Part shown: positions 55,061 through 63,562 of the stretch, piece by piece | Layout of the letters: every line of letters begins with the position of its first letter | Position numbering within the stretch: position 1 is the stretch's first letter | NCBI RefSeq assembly: GCF_005049105.1 | Contig: NZ_SUKA01000010.1 | Span: forward strand, 1 to 64,000 | Direction: 5' to 3' | Source: Sphingobacterium alkalisoli | GTDB lineage: Bacteria; Bacteroidota; Bacteroidia; Sphingobacteriales; Sphingobacteriaceae | Length of the DNA stretch: 64,000 bases | The notes under the pieces: generated by a model | Told to the model about the DNA's origin: nothing | The model's database searches: none | What the model saw: only the letters and a program-made list of their open reading frames with translations | Position numbers and translations under genes: made by a program

Positions 55061-55945
55061 ATGAAAACAGCATATATTTTTCCAGGGCAAGGGGCTCAAT
55101 TTGTCGGAATGGGACAAGATCTTTACAATTCGAACGAAGAGTCGAAGGCGTTATTTGAACAGGCAAATGAAATACTCGGATTTCGCATTACAGATGTGAT
55201 GTTTAACGGTACTGATGAAGATTTGAAGCAGACCAATGTTACACAGCCTGCTATATTTTTACATTCGGTAATTTTGGCCAAAGCGCTGGGGACATCTTTT
55301 CAACCTTCTATGGTGGCCGGACACTCTTTAGGTGAATTTTCTGCTTTAGTCTCGGCAGGCGCATTATCTTTTGAAGATGGCTTAAAATTGGTGTCACAAC
55401 GTGCAAATGCCATGCAGAAGGCGTGTGAACTGAAACCTTCAACAATGGCGGCAATATTAGGTCTAGACGACGAGACGGTAGAAAAGATCTGCGCACAGAT
55501 CGAAGATGTAGTCGTTCCAGCCAATTATAACTGCCCAGGACAGTTGGTGATCTCAGGATCTGTAGAAGGTGTCGACAAGGCGTGCGCATTATTGACAGAA
55601 GCAGGTGCTAAACGTGCGCTGAAACTAAATGTTGGTGGCGCCTTCCATTCTCCTTTGATGGAACCTGCAAAAGTAGAGTTGCAGGCGGCAATTGAGGCTA
55701 CAGAAATCAAGGCTCCTTCCTGTCCCATTTATCAAAACGTGGATGCCAAACCATATACCGATCCACAGCAGATAAAAGCTAACCTGATCGCCCAATTGAC
55801 TGGGGCGGTAAGATGGACGCAGACCGTTCAACATATGTTGACCGATGGAGCCGAAGCTTTCGTGGAAGTAGGGCCCGGCAACGTACTGCAAGGATTGGTG
55901 AAGAAAGTAGATAGACAGGTACAAACGTCCTCAGCTTCGTTATAA
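55061..55945 (+). CDS. fabD: Malonyl-CoA:ACP transacylase
   Basis: FabD moves malonyl from CoA to acyl carrier protein at the start of fatty acid synthesis. The 294 residues match the family: FPGQGAQFVGMG (7-18), the nucleophile motif GHSLGE with Ser89, the NVGGAFHSPLM segment carrying the catalytic His and the QTVQHMLTDGAEAFVEVGPG end. It ends nine bases from the convergent RDD gene. Confidence 0.97.
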   Translation: MKTAYIFPGQGAQFVGMGQDLYNSNEESKALFEQANEILGFRITDVMFNGTDEDLKQTNVTQPAIFLHSVILAKALGTSFQPSMVAGHSLGEFSALVSAGALSFEDGLKLVSQRANAMQKACELKPSTMAAILGLDDETVEKICAQIEDVVVPANYNCPGQLVISGSVEGVDKACALLTEAGAKRALKLNVGGAFHSPLMEPAKVELQAAIEATEIKAPSCPIYQNVDAKPYTDPQQIKANLIAQLTGAVRWTQTVQHMLTDGAEAFVEVGPGNVLQGLVKKVDRQVQTSSASL

Positions 55946-55954
55946 CACCGGCTG

Positions 55955-56683
55955 CTATTTGTCTCTGTATAGGTAATAGTGATCTTGTATGATGAGGGGT
56001 ATAAAATCTTCAGGTGCAAACTGTGATTTTATACCCAACAGGATCTCCACACGCGTCGCCAGTGCAACAACAATACCATAGTTTTTTCGACTTTTTGCTA
56101 CTTCAAAGATTTCTTTAATCTGATTGACATCCTGATCCGTCAGCCCGACAACCTCTGGATAGGTAACTTGGTGTTCTGCCGTTATCTCTTCAAAGAGTGT
56201 CATCTTTAATTTTAGATCCTCCTTAACATTAATTACGGTGGTGTCAGCGGCCAGATCGCCAAGCCGCTGGCTGTTTTTCGTCAGAATAATACTCAGTATA
56301 CCCAAGCCTCCCATACTTAAAAAGACATCTACGGTATTGCTTATCCAACGGATAAAATATTGATAGAAGGTAGCGCGTGTTCCGTCAATCTTTACAACTT
56401 TTATTTTCATTAATCGCTTGCCTATGGTCTGACCTTCCATTGCCGTTTCGAGAATGAGCGTATAGAATATAGCTGGAAGAGATGCGAAGGATACCATTCC
56501 CATGATTAACCAATTATCTTTGCGGTCAAGAAATCCGGAGAAGGCAAGCAAGAGGAATGTGAATATAAAATAAGTCATTATAATTCCATAATCAATGGCG
56601 AACGCCAGAACCCTAGCCCCTAGAGAAGCCAATTTGTATTCAAATTTTACGTTTTGCGGCGTATTAATATAAAGTTTGTTCAT
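55955..56683 (-). CDS. RDD-family membrane protein
   Basis: A 242-residue protein with the RDD topology: an opening helix containing RVLAFAIDYGIIMTYF (about 29-44), a second pair of helices, the conserved QTIGKRLMKIKVV (about 85-97), and RLGDLAADTTVI. A cytoplasmic tail of about 90 residues ends with a helical region. RDD proteins are poorly understood; some act as ion antiporters. It is divergent from the SpoIIM-containing operon, a pairing that recurs in Bacteroidota. A TATATTTG box lies on the minus strand at 56719-56726. Confidence 0.88.
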   Translation of the reverse strand: MNKLYINTPQNVKFEYKLASLGARVLAFAIDYGIIMTYFIFTFLLLAFSGFLDRKDNWLIMGMVSFASLPAIFYTLILETAMEGQTIGKRLMKIKVVKIDGTRATFYQYFIRWISNTVDVFLSMGGLGILSIILTKNSQRLGDLAADTTVINVKEDLKLKMTLFEEITAEHQVTYPEVVGLTDQDVNQIKEIFEVAKSRKNYGIVVALATRVEILLGIKSQFAPEDFIPLIIQDHYYLYRDK

Positions 56684-56774
56684 ATCGACCTGAAAAAATC
56701 TTCACTATGCAGTTATTACAAATATATTGCATATAAAGGAAAATTAATCATAATTGATTTTTTTGCACTGGGTA

Positions 56775-56806
56775 TTCGTAAATACAAAGCATTTTATCTA
56801 TGTTTG
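56775..56806 (+). promoter_or_regulatory. Promoter of the SpoIIM-MoxR-DUF58 operon
   Basis: TTCG (56775-56778, one mismatch to TTTG), 20 bases and TATGTTTG (56799-56806) give a good -33/-7 pair for Bacteroidota, with a predicted start about 20 bases before the ATG at 56830. Confidence 0.5.
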
Positions 56807-56829
56807 AGTTAGGGACTATAATTTAAATT

Positions 56830-57792
56830 ATGCGAGAAGCATCCTTTATTGAGCGGAATAAAGAAAAATGGGTGTCAATTGAGAATAATTTGACAAATAA
56901 ATCTGATGTTGATCCAGATATTCTTGCGACAAATTATATCGAACTTTCCAACGATCTCGCCTACGCGCAAACCTTTTATCCCAAAAGTAAGACCACGATA
57001 TATCTGAACGAATTGGCAATTCGTTCGCATCAAATCATTTATAAGGATCAAAAGTCCTCAAGTAATAAGTTAGTTCATTTCTTCCGATATGAAATATATG
57101 AAGCCATTTGGCAGATTCGTCGGCCGATGATCTACTCCTTATTACTATTCTTGTTAGCGAATGTAATTGGCTTTGTATCGGCTCAATACGACGAACATTT
57201 CGTCCGTTTGATCATGGGTGATACCTATGTAAATATGACAATTGATAATATAAAGGCAGGTAATCCTGCGGCTGTATACCAACAGGGGGATAGCTTTGGT
57301 GGCGCACTTTTTATCACCATTAATAATATTAAAGTAGCATTTTTCGCTTTTATTTATGGTGTTTTTCTGAGTATAGGGACGGGTTTTATTCTGTTTAGCA
57401 ACGGGATAATGGTAGGGTCATTCCATTATTTATTTTATAAGTACGGCGTACTCCAAGAAGCGTTGTCCGCTATTTGGATCCATGGCACGATAGAACTATC
57501 CGTTATCGTAGTCGCGGGTGGCTGTGGCTTGGCGATAGGAAACAGTATTCTGTTTCCGAAATCGTATACGAGGTTAGCGTCATTTAAAAGAGCCACAAAA
57601 CGGGCAGCGAAGGTGTTGATTAGTACAATTCCCTTCTTTATAGTTGCTGGAACATTAGAAGGTTTCGTGACGAGACACTATCAGGCTTCGGTTTGGCTGA
57701 GTCTGTTCTGCATCACCCTGTCGCTGATAGCGATCGTATATACCTATATTATTAAACCGCGGCAAATGGCAAAAAGACACGAATGGAATTAA
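56830..57792 (+). CDS. Stage II sporulation protein M-like (SpoIIM) membrane protein
   Basis: This 320-residue protein has a cytoplasmic helical N-terminal part (1-95), five or more membrane helices (from about 96), and the SpoIIM-type segment FITINNIKVAFFAFIYGVFLSIGTGFI-like at about 158-183 with a later HGTIELSVIVVAGG. In sporulators SpoIIM belongs to the engulfment complex; here, in a non-sporulating phylum, the homologue must do something else. It overlaps the next gene by ten bases. Confidence 0.88.
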   Translation: MREASFIERNKEKWVSIENNLTNKSDVDPDILATNYIELSNDLAYAQTFYPKSKTTIYLNELAIRSHQIIYKDQKSSSNKLVHFFRYEIYEAIWQIRRPMIYSLLLFLLANVIGFVSAQYDEHFVRLIMGDTYVNMTIDNIKAGNPAAVYQQGDSFGGALFITINNIKVAFFAFIYGVFLSIGTGFILFSNGIMVGSFHYLFYKYGVLQEALSAIWIHGTIELSVIVVAGGCGLAIGNSILFPKSYTRLASFKRATKRAAKVLISTIPFFIVAGTLEGFVTRHYQASVWLSLFCITLSLIAIVYTYIIKPRQMAKRHEWN

Positions 57793-58688
57793 TAGATTTT
57801 GAGTTTAAACGAGAACGGAAGCTCGGAGAGTTTGTTCAAGATTTTATTAATCTGCTTAAGATTATATTGGGGCACTGTTCCAAAGTGATGGTTAGGCTTT
57901 TATTCTTTCCGATTTGTATTGTTTTACTGATTTCCTATTATATTTCTACTAAATATAACCTATCTGCCGAATTCTCTGTCGATCTGTTTTTTTATATCGG
58001 AGCGGCATTTATCATACTTTCTATTACCGCATTGGTCGCTTTTGGATTTGCAATAGAATACTTTTTGTTGATTCGGGATACCCGTAAACTTGAATTTGAC
58101 GAAAAGGATGTGTGGAAGAATTTTAAGGAAAATATAACGAAATACATGCGCTTCTTATTAGCGGCTTTTATCGTGTCCATTATCGCTATTATTCCGATCG
58201 GAATCGTGACTTTTTTGGGCGTGTTCATCCCACTGGTAGGTTCCATAGCCTTGGGTATATTTTATGCTATGATCGGGCTGTGGTATTTCTGTGCTTTTTT
58301 ATTTTATAGGGAAGGCTACGACGATTTGACCGATTGTTTTCTATCGGCATTTTCGGCGTTAAAAAGGAGAGCTTTTGAGTACGGCATAGCCTCTTACGTC
58401 GTGAGCTTTTTGTTTCAATCCTTGCTCAGTCTAGTGGTATTGATCCCGTCACTTCTTATCGGTTTGATTGCTTATAATTCATTGGAATTCAGTTCCGATT
58501 TTTTCGAAACATTCTACGGTAGAATGCTGGTTTCAGTAGGAGGGAGCATTTTGACGCTATTTGGTATTGTTTATGCCATGCTAGCTGTCATGAGCTACGG
58601 AATCATTTATGAAACAGCGAAGGAATTAAAGTATGGAGAGGATATCTTCGAAAAGATATCCAAAATCGGAAGGAGTAACCATGCATAG
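57783..58688 (+). CDS. Polytopic membrane protein of the MoxR cluster
   Basis: The 301-residue protein has about six to seven membrane helices, short loops and a cytoplasmic start (MELIDFEFKRERKLGEFVQD). No family was recognised. Because it overlaps SpoIIM upstream by ten bases and the DUF4129 gene downstream by eight, it is clearly part of the same transcript and probably of one membrane complex. Confidence 0.8.
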   Translation: MELIDFEFKRERKLGEFVQDFINLLKIILGHCSKVMVRLLFFPICIVLLISYYISTKYNLSAEFSVDLFFYIGAAFIILSITALVAFGFAIEYFLLIRDTRKLEFDEKDVWKNFKENITKYMRFLLAAFIVSIIAIIPIGIVTFLGVFIPLVGSIALGIFYAMIGLWYFCAFLFYREGYDDLTDCFLSAFSALKRRAFEYGIASYVVSFLFQSLLSLVVLIPSLLIGLIAYNSLEFSSDFFETFYGRMLVSVGGSILTLFGIVYAMLAVMSYGIIYETAKELKYGEDIFEKISKIGRSNHA

Positions 58689-59466
58689 ATGGGTGCTGCT
58701 GTTACTCTGTTTCAACAATTTTCAGTCCTTTTCGCAACAGTTGGAAGCACCCGAGGAGGAAAAATCTGTAGATACGATTGAGGTACGTGAATATTGGCGA
58801 AGCAATTATTACGATTCCATACCTTCAGCAACGCATTTGACGGATGCAAATAAGCAAACCTTCGAGCAGCTAATTGCGAAGTATCAGGAGGAAGATTTTG
58901 TGTATTCCGAGAGCGTGGCACAGAAGATGAATTTTATCGATACGATCTTGAATCGTATTACTAAGCTATTGGAAGATTTATTTCCCAAACCTAACACCAC
59001 GGGAATAAACAAGACCTTTTTCTATATATTAGGAGCGATAGGAGGAATTATGTTTCTATTCCTGATTTATAAACTGATCTTCAATAGAAATAAGCTGATG
59101 ACTTATTTAGAAGATGAAGATGCTGACGAAGAGAAACAAGTACATTTTGTAGAGCAGAATCTGATGCAGGTAAATGTGCTGGATTATATCCATGAAGCAT
59201 TAAAAAAAGAAAATTTTCCGCTGGCTATTCGATATCAGCAATTGCTTACTATTCAGGGGCTATCTCGAAAAGGAGTTGTCGAATGGAAACATACCAAAAC
59301 GAATATGGAATTAGCTGAGGAAATAGGTAATCAAGAATTGAAACGGCAATTTCAGGAGTGTGTCGCCATCTTTGACTATGTTTGGTTCGGAGAATTTCCG
59401 ATTGATAAAAATGAATACAACCGTTATGCAAGCGTATTTCAACAATTTCAAAGGAAGTGGTTATGA
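58681..59466 (+). CDS. DUF4129-like membrane protein
   Basis: The ATG at 58681 gives 261 residues with a signal-like start (LLLLCFNNFQSFSQ); a frame from 58633 would run inside the previous gene. One membrane helix lies near 112-135 (FFYILGAIGGIMFLFLIYKL), and the C-terminal cytoplasmic part has the DUF4129 pattern of a helical bundle: ALKKENFPLAIRYQQLLTI, then VWFGEFPIDKNEYNRYASVF. The start overlaps the preceding stop by eight bases, and its own stop overlaps the next start. Confidence 0.83.
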   Translation: MHRWVLLLLCFNNFQSFSQQLEAPEEEKSVDTIEVREYWRSNYYDSIPSATHLTDANKQTFEQLIAKYQEEDFVYSESVAQKMNFIDTILNRITKLLEDLFPKPNTTGINKTFFYILGAIGGIMFLFLIYKLIFNRNKLMTYLEDEDADEEKQVHFVEQNLMQVNVLDYIHEALKKENFPLAIRYQQLLTIQGLSRKGVVEWKHTKTNMELAEEIGNQELKRQFQECVAIFDYVWFGEFPIDKNEYNRYASVFQQFQRKWL

Positions 59467-60662
59467 ACAGGGGGATTATTGTCGTTTTAATTATTGTCGT
59501 ACTAGGAGGAATAGCACTTATTGATGCAGGAACCAAACGTCCGATAAATTGGACTCCCACCTTCGATCAGCGCGACAAGATCCCGTTCGGATTATACGTG
59601 CTCCATCAGGAGTTATCTTCCGTATTAGGAACAGCCAGGGAAATCGAAGATTCAAAACAGCCGCTGTATGAAGAAATCGAACAGCTTGACAGTCTTCGGG
59701 AATACAATACGGCTTTGATCGATATCCTCGATTATGGTGACTATGGCGACAAGAAGATGAAGCCGCTCTTGGATTTTGTACAGCATGGAGGAGAGGTGTT
59801 TGCTTCCAGCTTGTATTTTAACGAATGGCTGTTAGATACACTGGGTGTCGCGCAGGAAGAGCTGCGTCACTCCATATTTTTTCCTTCGGATGAGCGTGTG
59901 AGATACTCGTTGGCGGGTGATACTGCACGCATTAGATTGGAAAAAGTAACGGATTTTACTGTATTTACCAAGCTGAATAGCAAAAGCTGTACTATTTTGG
60001 GAAATTTACATTCGAGGGGAAGGAAAATACCTAATTTTATCAAGGTATCCTTTGGTAAGGGCCATTTCTACTTGCACGCGGCCCCGTCGGTATTCACGAA
60101 TTATAATATGTTAACTCGGGCAGGTTACCACTATTCGAGTAAAGCACTCCAAATCGTAAATCACAAAAATATACGCTGGATCGATAACTATTACGATAGC
60201 AACGTGTCGCGATCACCACTTCGTGTCGTACTCTCGCTGCCTGGCTTTCGACAGGCTTGGTATCTGCTGTTGATAGGATTGCTGTTGCTGCTTCTTTTTA
60301 AAAGCAGGCGTGAACAACGAGCCGTACAGATTGTAAAACCCGAATCCAATCTTTCAAGAGACTTTGCGAAAACTATAGGTACGTTGTATTATGAAAATGG
60401 TCAGCCTGGGAATATTGTTCTTAAAAAGATTGACTATTTTCTCTACGCGATTCGGAGCAGCTATCAACTGGATACGTTGGATCTGATGAACCCGGATTTC
60501 ATTCGGACTCTTTCTCGTAGATCGGGGGTGCCTGTAGAAGAAACCCAATCGTTAGTAACACATCTCGATCGATATAGACATCTCGAAAACTTCACCATCG
60601 AAGATGTTAAATTCATCAACAATAGCATAGAAAACTTTAAAAGTAAAGCGAATAACATATGA
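59463..60662 (+). CDS. DUF4350-like membrane-anchored protein
   Basis: The ATG at 59463 shares ATGA with the upstream stop, and a GTG six bases earlier is not needed. The protein is 399 residues: one N-terminal helix (about 4-22), an extracytoplasmic alpha/beta domain (about 30-245) with PFGLYVLHQEL near 43-53, a second helix (about 259-280) and a cytoplasmic C-terminal region. This is the DUF4350 pattern. The domain resembles GATase1-like folds and could be a sensor or ligand binder. The stop overlaps the MoxR start (TATGA). Confidence 0.82.
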   Translation: MNRGIIVVLIIVVLGGIALIDAGTKRPINWTPTFDQRDKIPFGLYVLHQELSSVLGTAREIEDSKQPLYEEIEQLDSLREYNTALIDILDYGDYGDKKMKPLLDFVQHGGEVFASSLYFNEWLLDTLGVAQEELRHSIFFPSDERVRYSLAGDTARIRLEKVTDFTVFTKLNSKSCTILGNLHSRGRKIPNFIKVSFGKGHFYLHAAPSVFTNYNMLTRAGYHYSSKALQIVNHKNIRWIDNYYDSNVSRSPLRVVLSLPGFRQAWYLLLIGLLLLLLFKSRREQRAVQIVKPESNLSRDFAKTIGTLYYENGQPGNIVLKKIDYFLYAIRSSYQLDTLDLMNPDFIRTLSRRSGVPVEETQSLVTHLDRYRHLENFTIEDVKFINNSIENFKSKANNI

Positions 60663-61663
60663 ACGAACTAGAAAATACACCTGAGAAATATACCCCGGAA
60701 TTTGAAAATCGAATAGATGTCACTGTATTGCGTTCCAAATTTGACGAAGTACGGCAAGAAGTGAAGAAGGTAATCATCGGACAGGATAAGGTGATCAATA
60801 TGTTGTTGGTGTCTATTCTTGCCGGAGGGCATTCGTTAATAGAAGGTTTGCCCGGAGTCGCTAAAACGCTCACCGCCAAACTGATTGCGAAGACAATCAA
60901 TAGCAAATTCAAGCGCATCCAATTTACACCCGATTTGATGCCGTCCGACGTCACGGGGTCGACTATTCTAGATTTGAAAACAAACGAATTTGAGTTTAAG
61001 AAAGGACCTATTTTTGGAAACATTGTGCTCATCGACGAAATTAACAGAGCACCCGCCAAGACACAATCGGCATTATTTGAATGCATGAGCGAAAATCAGG
61101 TCACAATCGATGGACACACCTATCCGCTGACGCGCCCTTTCCTTGTTTTTGCTACTCAAAACCCGATTGAACATGAAGGGACATACCGATTGCCGGAGGC
61201 CCAACTGGATCGATTTTTATTTAAAATAGATGTCCACTACCCCGCATACGAGCAAGAGCTGGAAATATTACGGGAACACCATGCACAGAAAGCGACAAAT
61301 AAAGAAGATCTAGTACAGCCCGTGCTCTCGGTTGATGAGCTTATCCATTTCCAAAACTTGGTGAAGTTGATCTATGCGCACGAAGATATTCTCCAATATA
61401 TTGCACGAACCATACAACAAACACGTGTAGATCAAAACCTAACGCTGGGTGCCTCTCCGCGGGCATCGATTGCTATTTTGGAGTCGTCTAAGGCTTTTGC
61501 TGCCCTGCAGGGACGCGATTTTATTACACCGGATGATGTAAAGTATGTTGCTCCATCGGTTCTTGGACATCGTGTTCTGCTCACACCAGAAAAGGAGATG
61601 GAAGGGTTTTCAACAGAATATATTGTACGTCAGATCATTGAAAGTGTAGAGATTCCGCGGTAA
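60659..61663 (+). CDS. MoxR-family AAA+ ATPase
   Basis: A 334-residue chaperone-type ATPase with Walker A GLPGVAKT (63-70), Walker B IVLIDEINRAPAKTQSALFECM, sensor 1 FATQNPIEHEGTYRLPEAQLDRF and a C-terminal lid (DVKYVAPSVLGHR). MoxR ATPases typically activate or unfold partners through vWA-domain adapters, here probably the DUF58 protein encoded next, whose start codon overlaps this stop by one base. Confidence 0.96.
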   Translation: MNELENTPEKYTPEFENRIDVTVLRSKFDEVRQEVKKVIIGQDKVINMLLVSILAGGHSLIEGLPGVAKTLTAKLIAKTINSKFKRIQFTPDLMPSDVTGSTILDLKTNEFEFKKGPIFGNIVLIDEINRAPAKTQSALFECMSENQVTIDGHTYPLTRPFLVFATQNPIEHEGTYRLPEAQLDRFLFKIDVHYPAYEQELEILREHHAQKATNKEDLVQPVLSVDELIHFQNLVKLIYAHEDILQYIARTIQQTRVDQNLTLGASPRASIAILESSKAFAALQGRDFITPDDVKYVAPSVLGHRVLLTPEKEMEGFSTEYIVRQIIESVEIPR

Positions 61664-62991
61664 TGAAAGTGTTTAGGAGATTATATATTACGAACCTCTT
61701 TTTCTATATCCTGTCGGGGATGGCAGCCCTATATGTTCTTTCAGCCTATATACAAGATTTTCGCATCGTGGTGGATATTCTGATGTGGGTGTGGCTTGCG
61801 ATTTGTGTGTGGGATCTCCTCGTTTTATATTTTCCCAATAATAAGGTGTTATTGCAAAGGAAATATCCCGAAAAGCTATCCAACGGAGACGAAAATCCTT
61901 TTTCGCTTCTCATCAAGAGCATGTTTCCTGTATCGGTCACGGTTAATGTTTTGGAAGAGTTCCCGGAACAGTTACAGCTTCGGGATAATGAATTTCGTCT
62001 GCTGATCAAGGCGTATGCCGAAAAAGAAATTCAGTTTAACTTGACACCCGTAACACGTGGAACATACCGATTTGGTGTTTGTAACGCCTTAGTAAAGTAT
62101 ACAGGGCTATTTAAGCGTAAATTTATATTGGATGAAGATAGGATCATTCCCTGCTATCCTTCTTTTATTCAAATGCGGAAGTATCAACTATTAGCAACTA
62201 CAGACCGTCTCGTGGAATTGGGTGTAAAACGTATTCGCAAGATCGGATCCACATTGGAATTTGATCATGTGCGAGAATATGTGCGTGGCGATGAGTACAA
62301 GCATATGAATTGGAAAGCTTCCGCCAAGCACAGCAAGCTAATGGTAAACCAATTTCAAGAAGAGAAATCCCAGCCAATTTATTCGTTCATCGATACCGGA
62401 CGAGCGATGCGGATGCCCTTTAATGAAATGACCTTATTAGATTATGCGATCAATGCCACCTTAGTGCTTTCCAATGCGGCTATATTAAAGCAGGATCGCG
62501 CGGGTATGCTTACCTTTTCAAAGGATATCAATAATCATGTGCCGGCGGAGAAGAGAAATAACCAAATTCGGAAAATATCTGATAAGTTATACGGTATTTC
62601 CACGCTATTTGAAGAGTCCGAATTTGGGAATCTCTATGCATTTGCAAGGAAGAACATCAACAAGCGTTCCTTGATATTCATGTATACCAACTTCGAAACC
62701 TTGGATGCGTTGTATCGACAGCTACCTTACCTTAAGATGCTCAGCAAAAGCCATATTGTAGTTGTCGTCGTATTTAAAAATACAGAACTAGTCGACATGG
62801 CCAAAGAACCTGCATTCAAGATAAATGATATTTACAATAAGATTATTGCTGAGAAATTTGTCTATGAAAAACAATTAATTATTCAGGAACTGAATAGAAA
62901 TGGTCTGCAGACCATCTTTACGAACCCTGCAGACTTGAGCATTAATTCAATAAACAAATATTTAGAAATAAAAGCGCGAGGTTTGATATAG
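61663..62991 (+). CDS. DUF58 (vWA-like) membrane protein
   Basis: The 442-residue protein has two N-terminal membrane helices (about 10-55), a beta-rich extracytoplasmic or linker part with GTYRFGVCNALVKYTGLFKRK, the DUF58 core (GSTLEFDHVREYVRGDEYKHMNWKASAKHSKLMVN-like at about 201-233) and a vWA-like domain with SFIDTGRAM (about 244-252), a modified metal-site motif. It is the standard partner of MoxR. It ends 12 bases before the convergent Dabb gene. Confidence 0.93.
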   Translation: MKVFRRLYITNLFFYILSGMAALYVLSAYIQDFRIVVDILMWVWLAICVWDLLVLYFPNNKVLLQRKYPEKLSNGDENPFSLLIKSMFPVSVTVNVLEEFPEQLQLRDNEFRLLIKAYAEKEIQFNLTPVTRGTYRFGVCNALVKYTGLFKRKFILDEDRIIPCYPSFIQMRKYQLLATTDRLVELGVKRIRKIGSTLEFDHVREYVRGDEYKHMNWKASAKHSKLMVNQFQEEKSQPIYSFIDTGRAMRMPFNEMTLLDYAINATLVLSNAAILKQDRAGMLTFSKDINNHVPAEKRNNQIRKISDKLYGISTLFEESEFGNLYAFARKNINKRSLIFMYTNFETLDALYRQLPYLKMLSKSHIVVVVVFKNTELVDMAKEPAFKINDIYNKIIAEKFVYEKQLIIQELNRNGLQTIFTNPADLSINSINKYLEIKARGLI

Positions 62992-63002
62992 CACATTAGA
63001 AA

Positions 63003-63425
63003 CTACATGAGTATGGTGTCCGACACTTTTACTTTTGTCCATAGGTGACTGTATTTCTCAATTGCTTTAAGGTGAAAAGGATGTGTTTCATAGACATTGA
63101 TGTCCTCCATATTCGCGAATGTCACGATCAGATTATAAGAAAATGAATTATCGACTACTTCGCGCGCGGTAGTGGGAGCTGGTTTTCCATAGTGGAGGCT
63201 TTGCACCGTGGGTACTTCTCGGAGTTCTTCAAAAAATTCAGTGAAATTTTGGATCTCCTCTTCAGTCAAGCCTTCTTTCAACCAAAAAAACACCGTGTGT
63301 ACAATCGTTCCAGAAGCTTGTTCCTGAATTTTTTTCGAGAATGTTTTTGGTTTTGCGGTTACGCCACTTAGCGTAAGAGCTGCTATGCCCGCGGTAGAGG
63401 TATTTATAAAGTTTCTTCTTTTCAT
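63003..63425 (-). CDS. Exported Dabb (stress-responsive A/B barrel) protein
   Basis: The ATG at 63425 gives 140 residues beginning MKRRNFINTSTAGIAALTLS, which resembles a twin-arginine or Sec signal (RR followed by F and a hydrophobic core). The mature part is a dimeric alpha/beta barrel of the Dabb type (HTVFFWLKEGLTEEEIQNF; YNLIVTFANMEDINVYETHP). Dabb proteins are mostly cytosolic, so an export signal is unusual. The catalytic role is unknown. Confidence 0.82.
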   Translation of the reverse strand: MKRRNFINTSTAGIAALTLSGVTAKPKTFSKKIQEQASGTIVHTVFFWLKEGLTEEEIQNFTEFFEELREVPTVQSLHYGKPAPTTAREVVDNSFSYNLIVTFANMEDINVYETHPFHLKAIEKYSHLWTKVKVSDTILM

Positions 63426-63498
63426 GGCCACTTGTTTAGGATTCAGCAACTAATATAAATAAAATAAACGTTTGCTTCGAAAAGATAGTGGAAATTAA

Positions 63499-63543
63499 CA
63501 AGAGCTGTCAAAAAAGGCTATAACAGCTTTTTGACAGCTCTTG
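63499..63543 (-). terminator. Long hairpin terminator after metK
   Basis: CAAGAGCTGTCAAAAA (63499-63514) and TTTTTGACAGCTCTTG (63528-63543) pair over 16 bases without mismatch, with a further GCT/AGC pair in the loop. It lies 20 bases downstream of metK and 74 bases upstream of the Dabb start. The stem itself contains the T-run, so it may work in both directions. Confidence 0.7.
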
Positions 63544-63562
63544 TCGTCAGGTAGTGTGCGTG

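Noticed and set aside
63481..63545. Long inverted repeat as an insertion-sequence end
   Set aside because: No transposase remnant or target duplication; position after metK fits a terminator.
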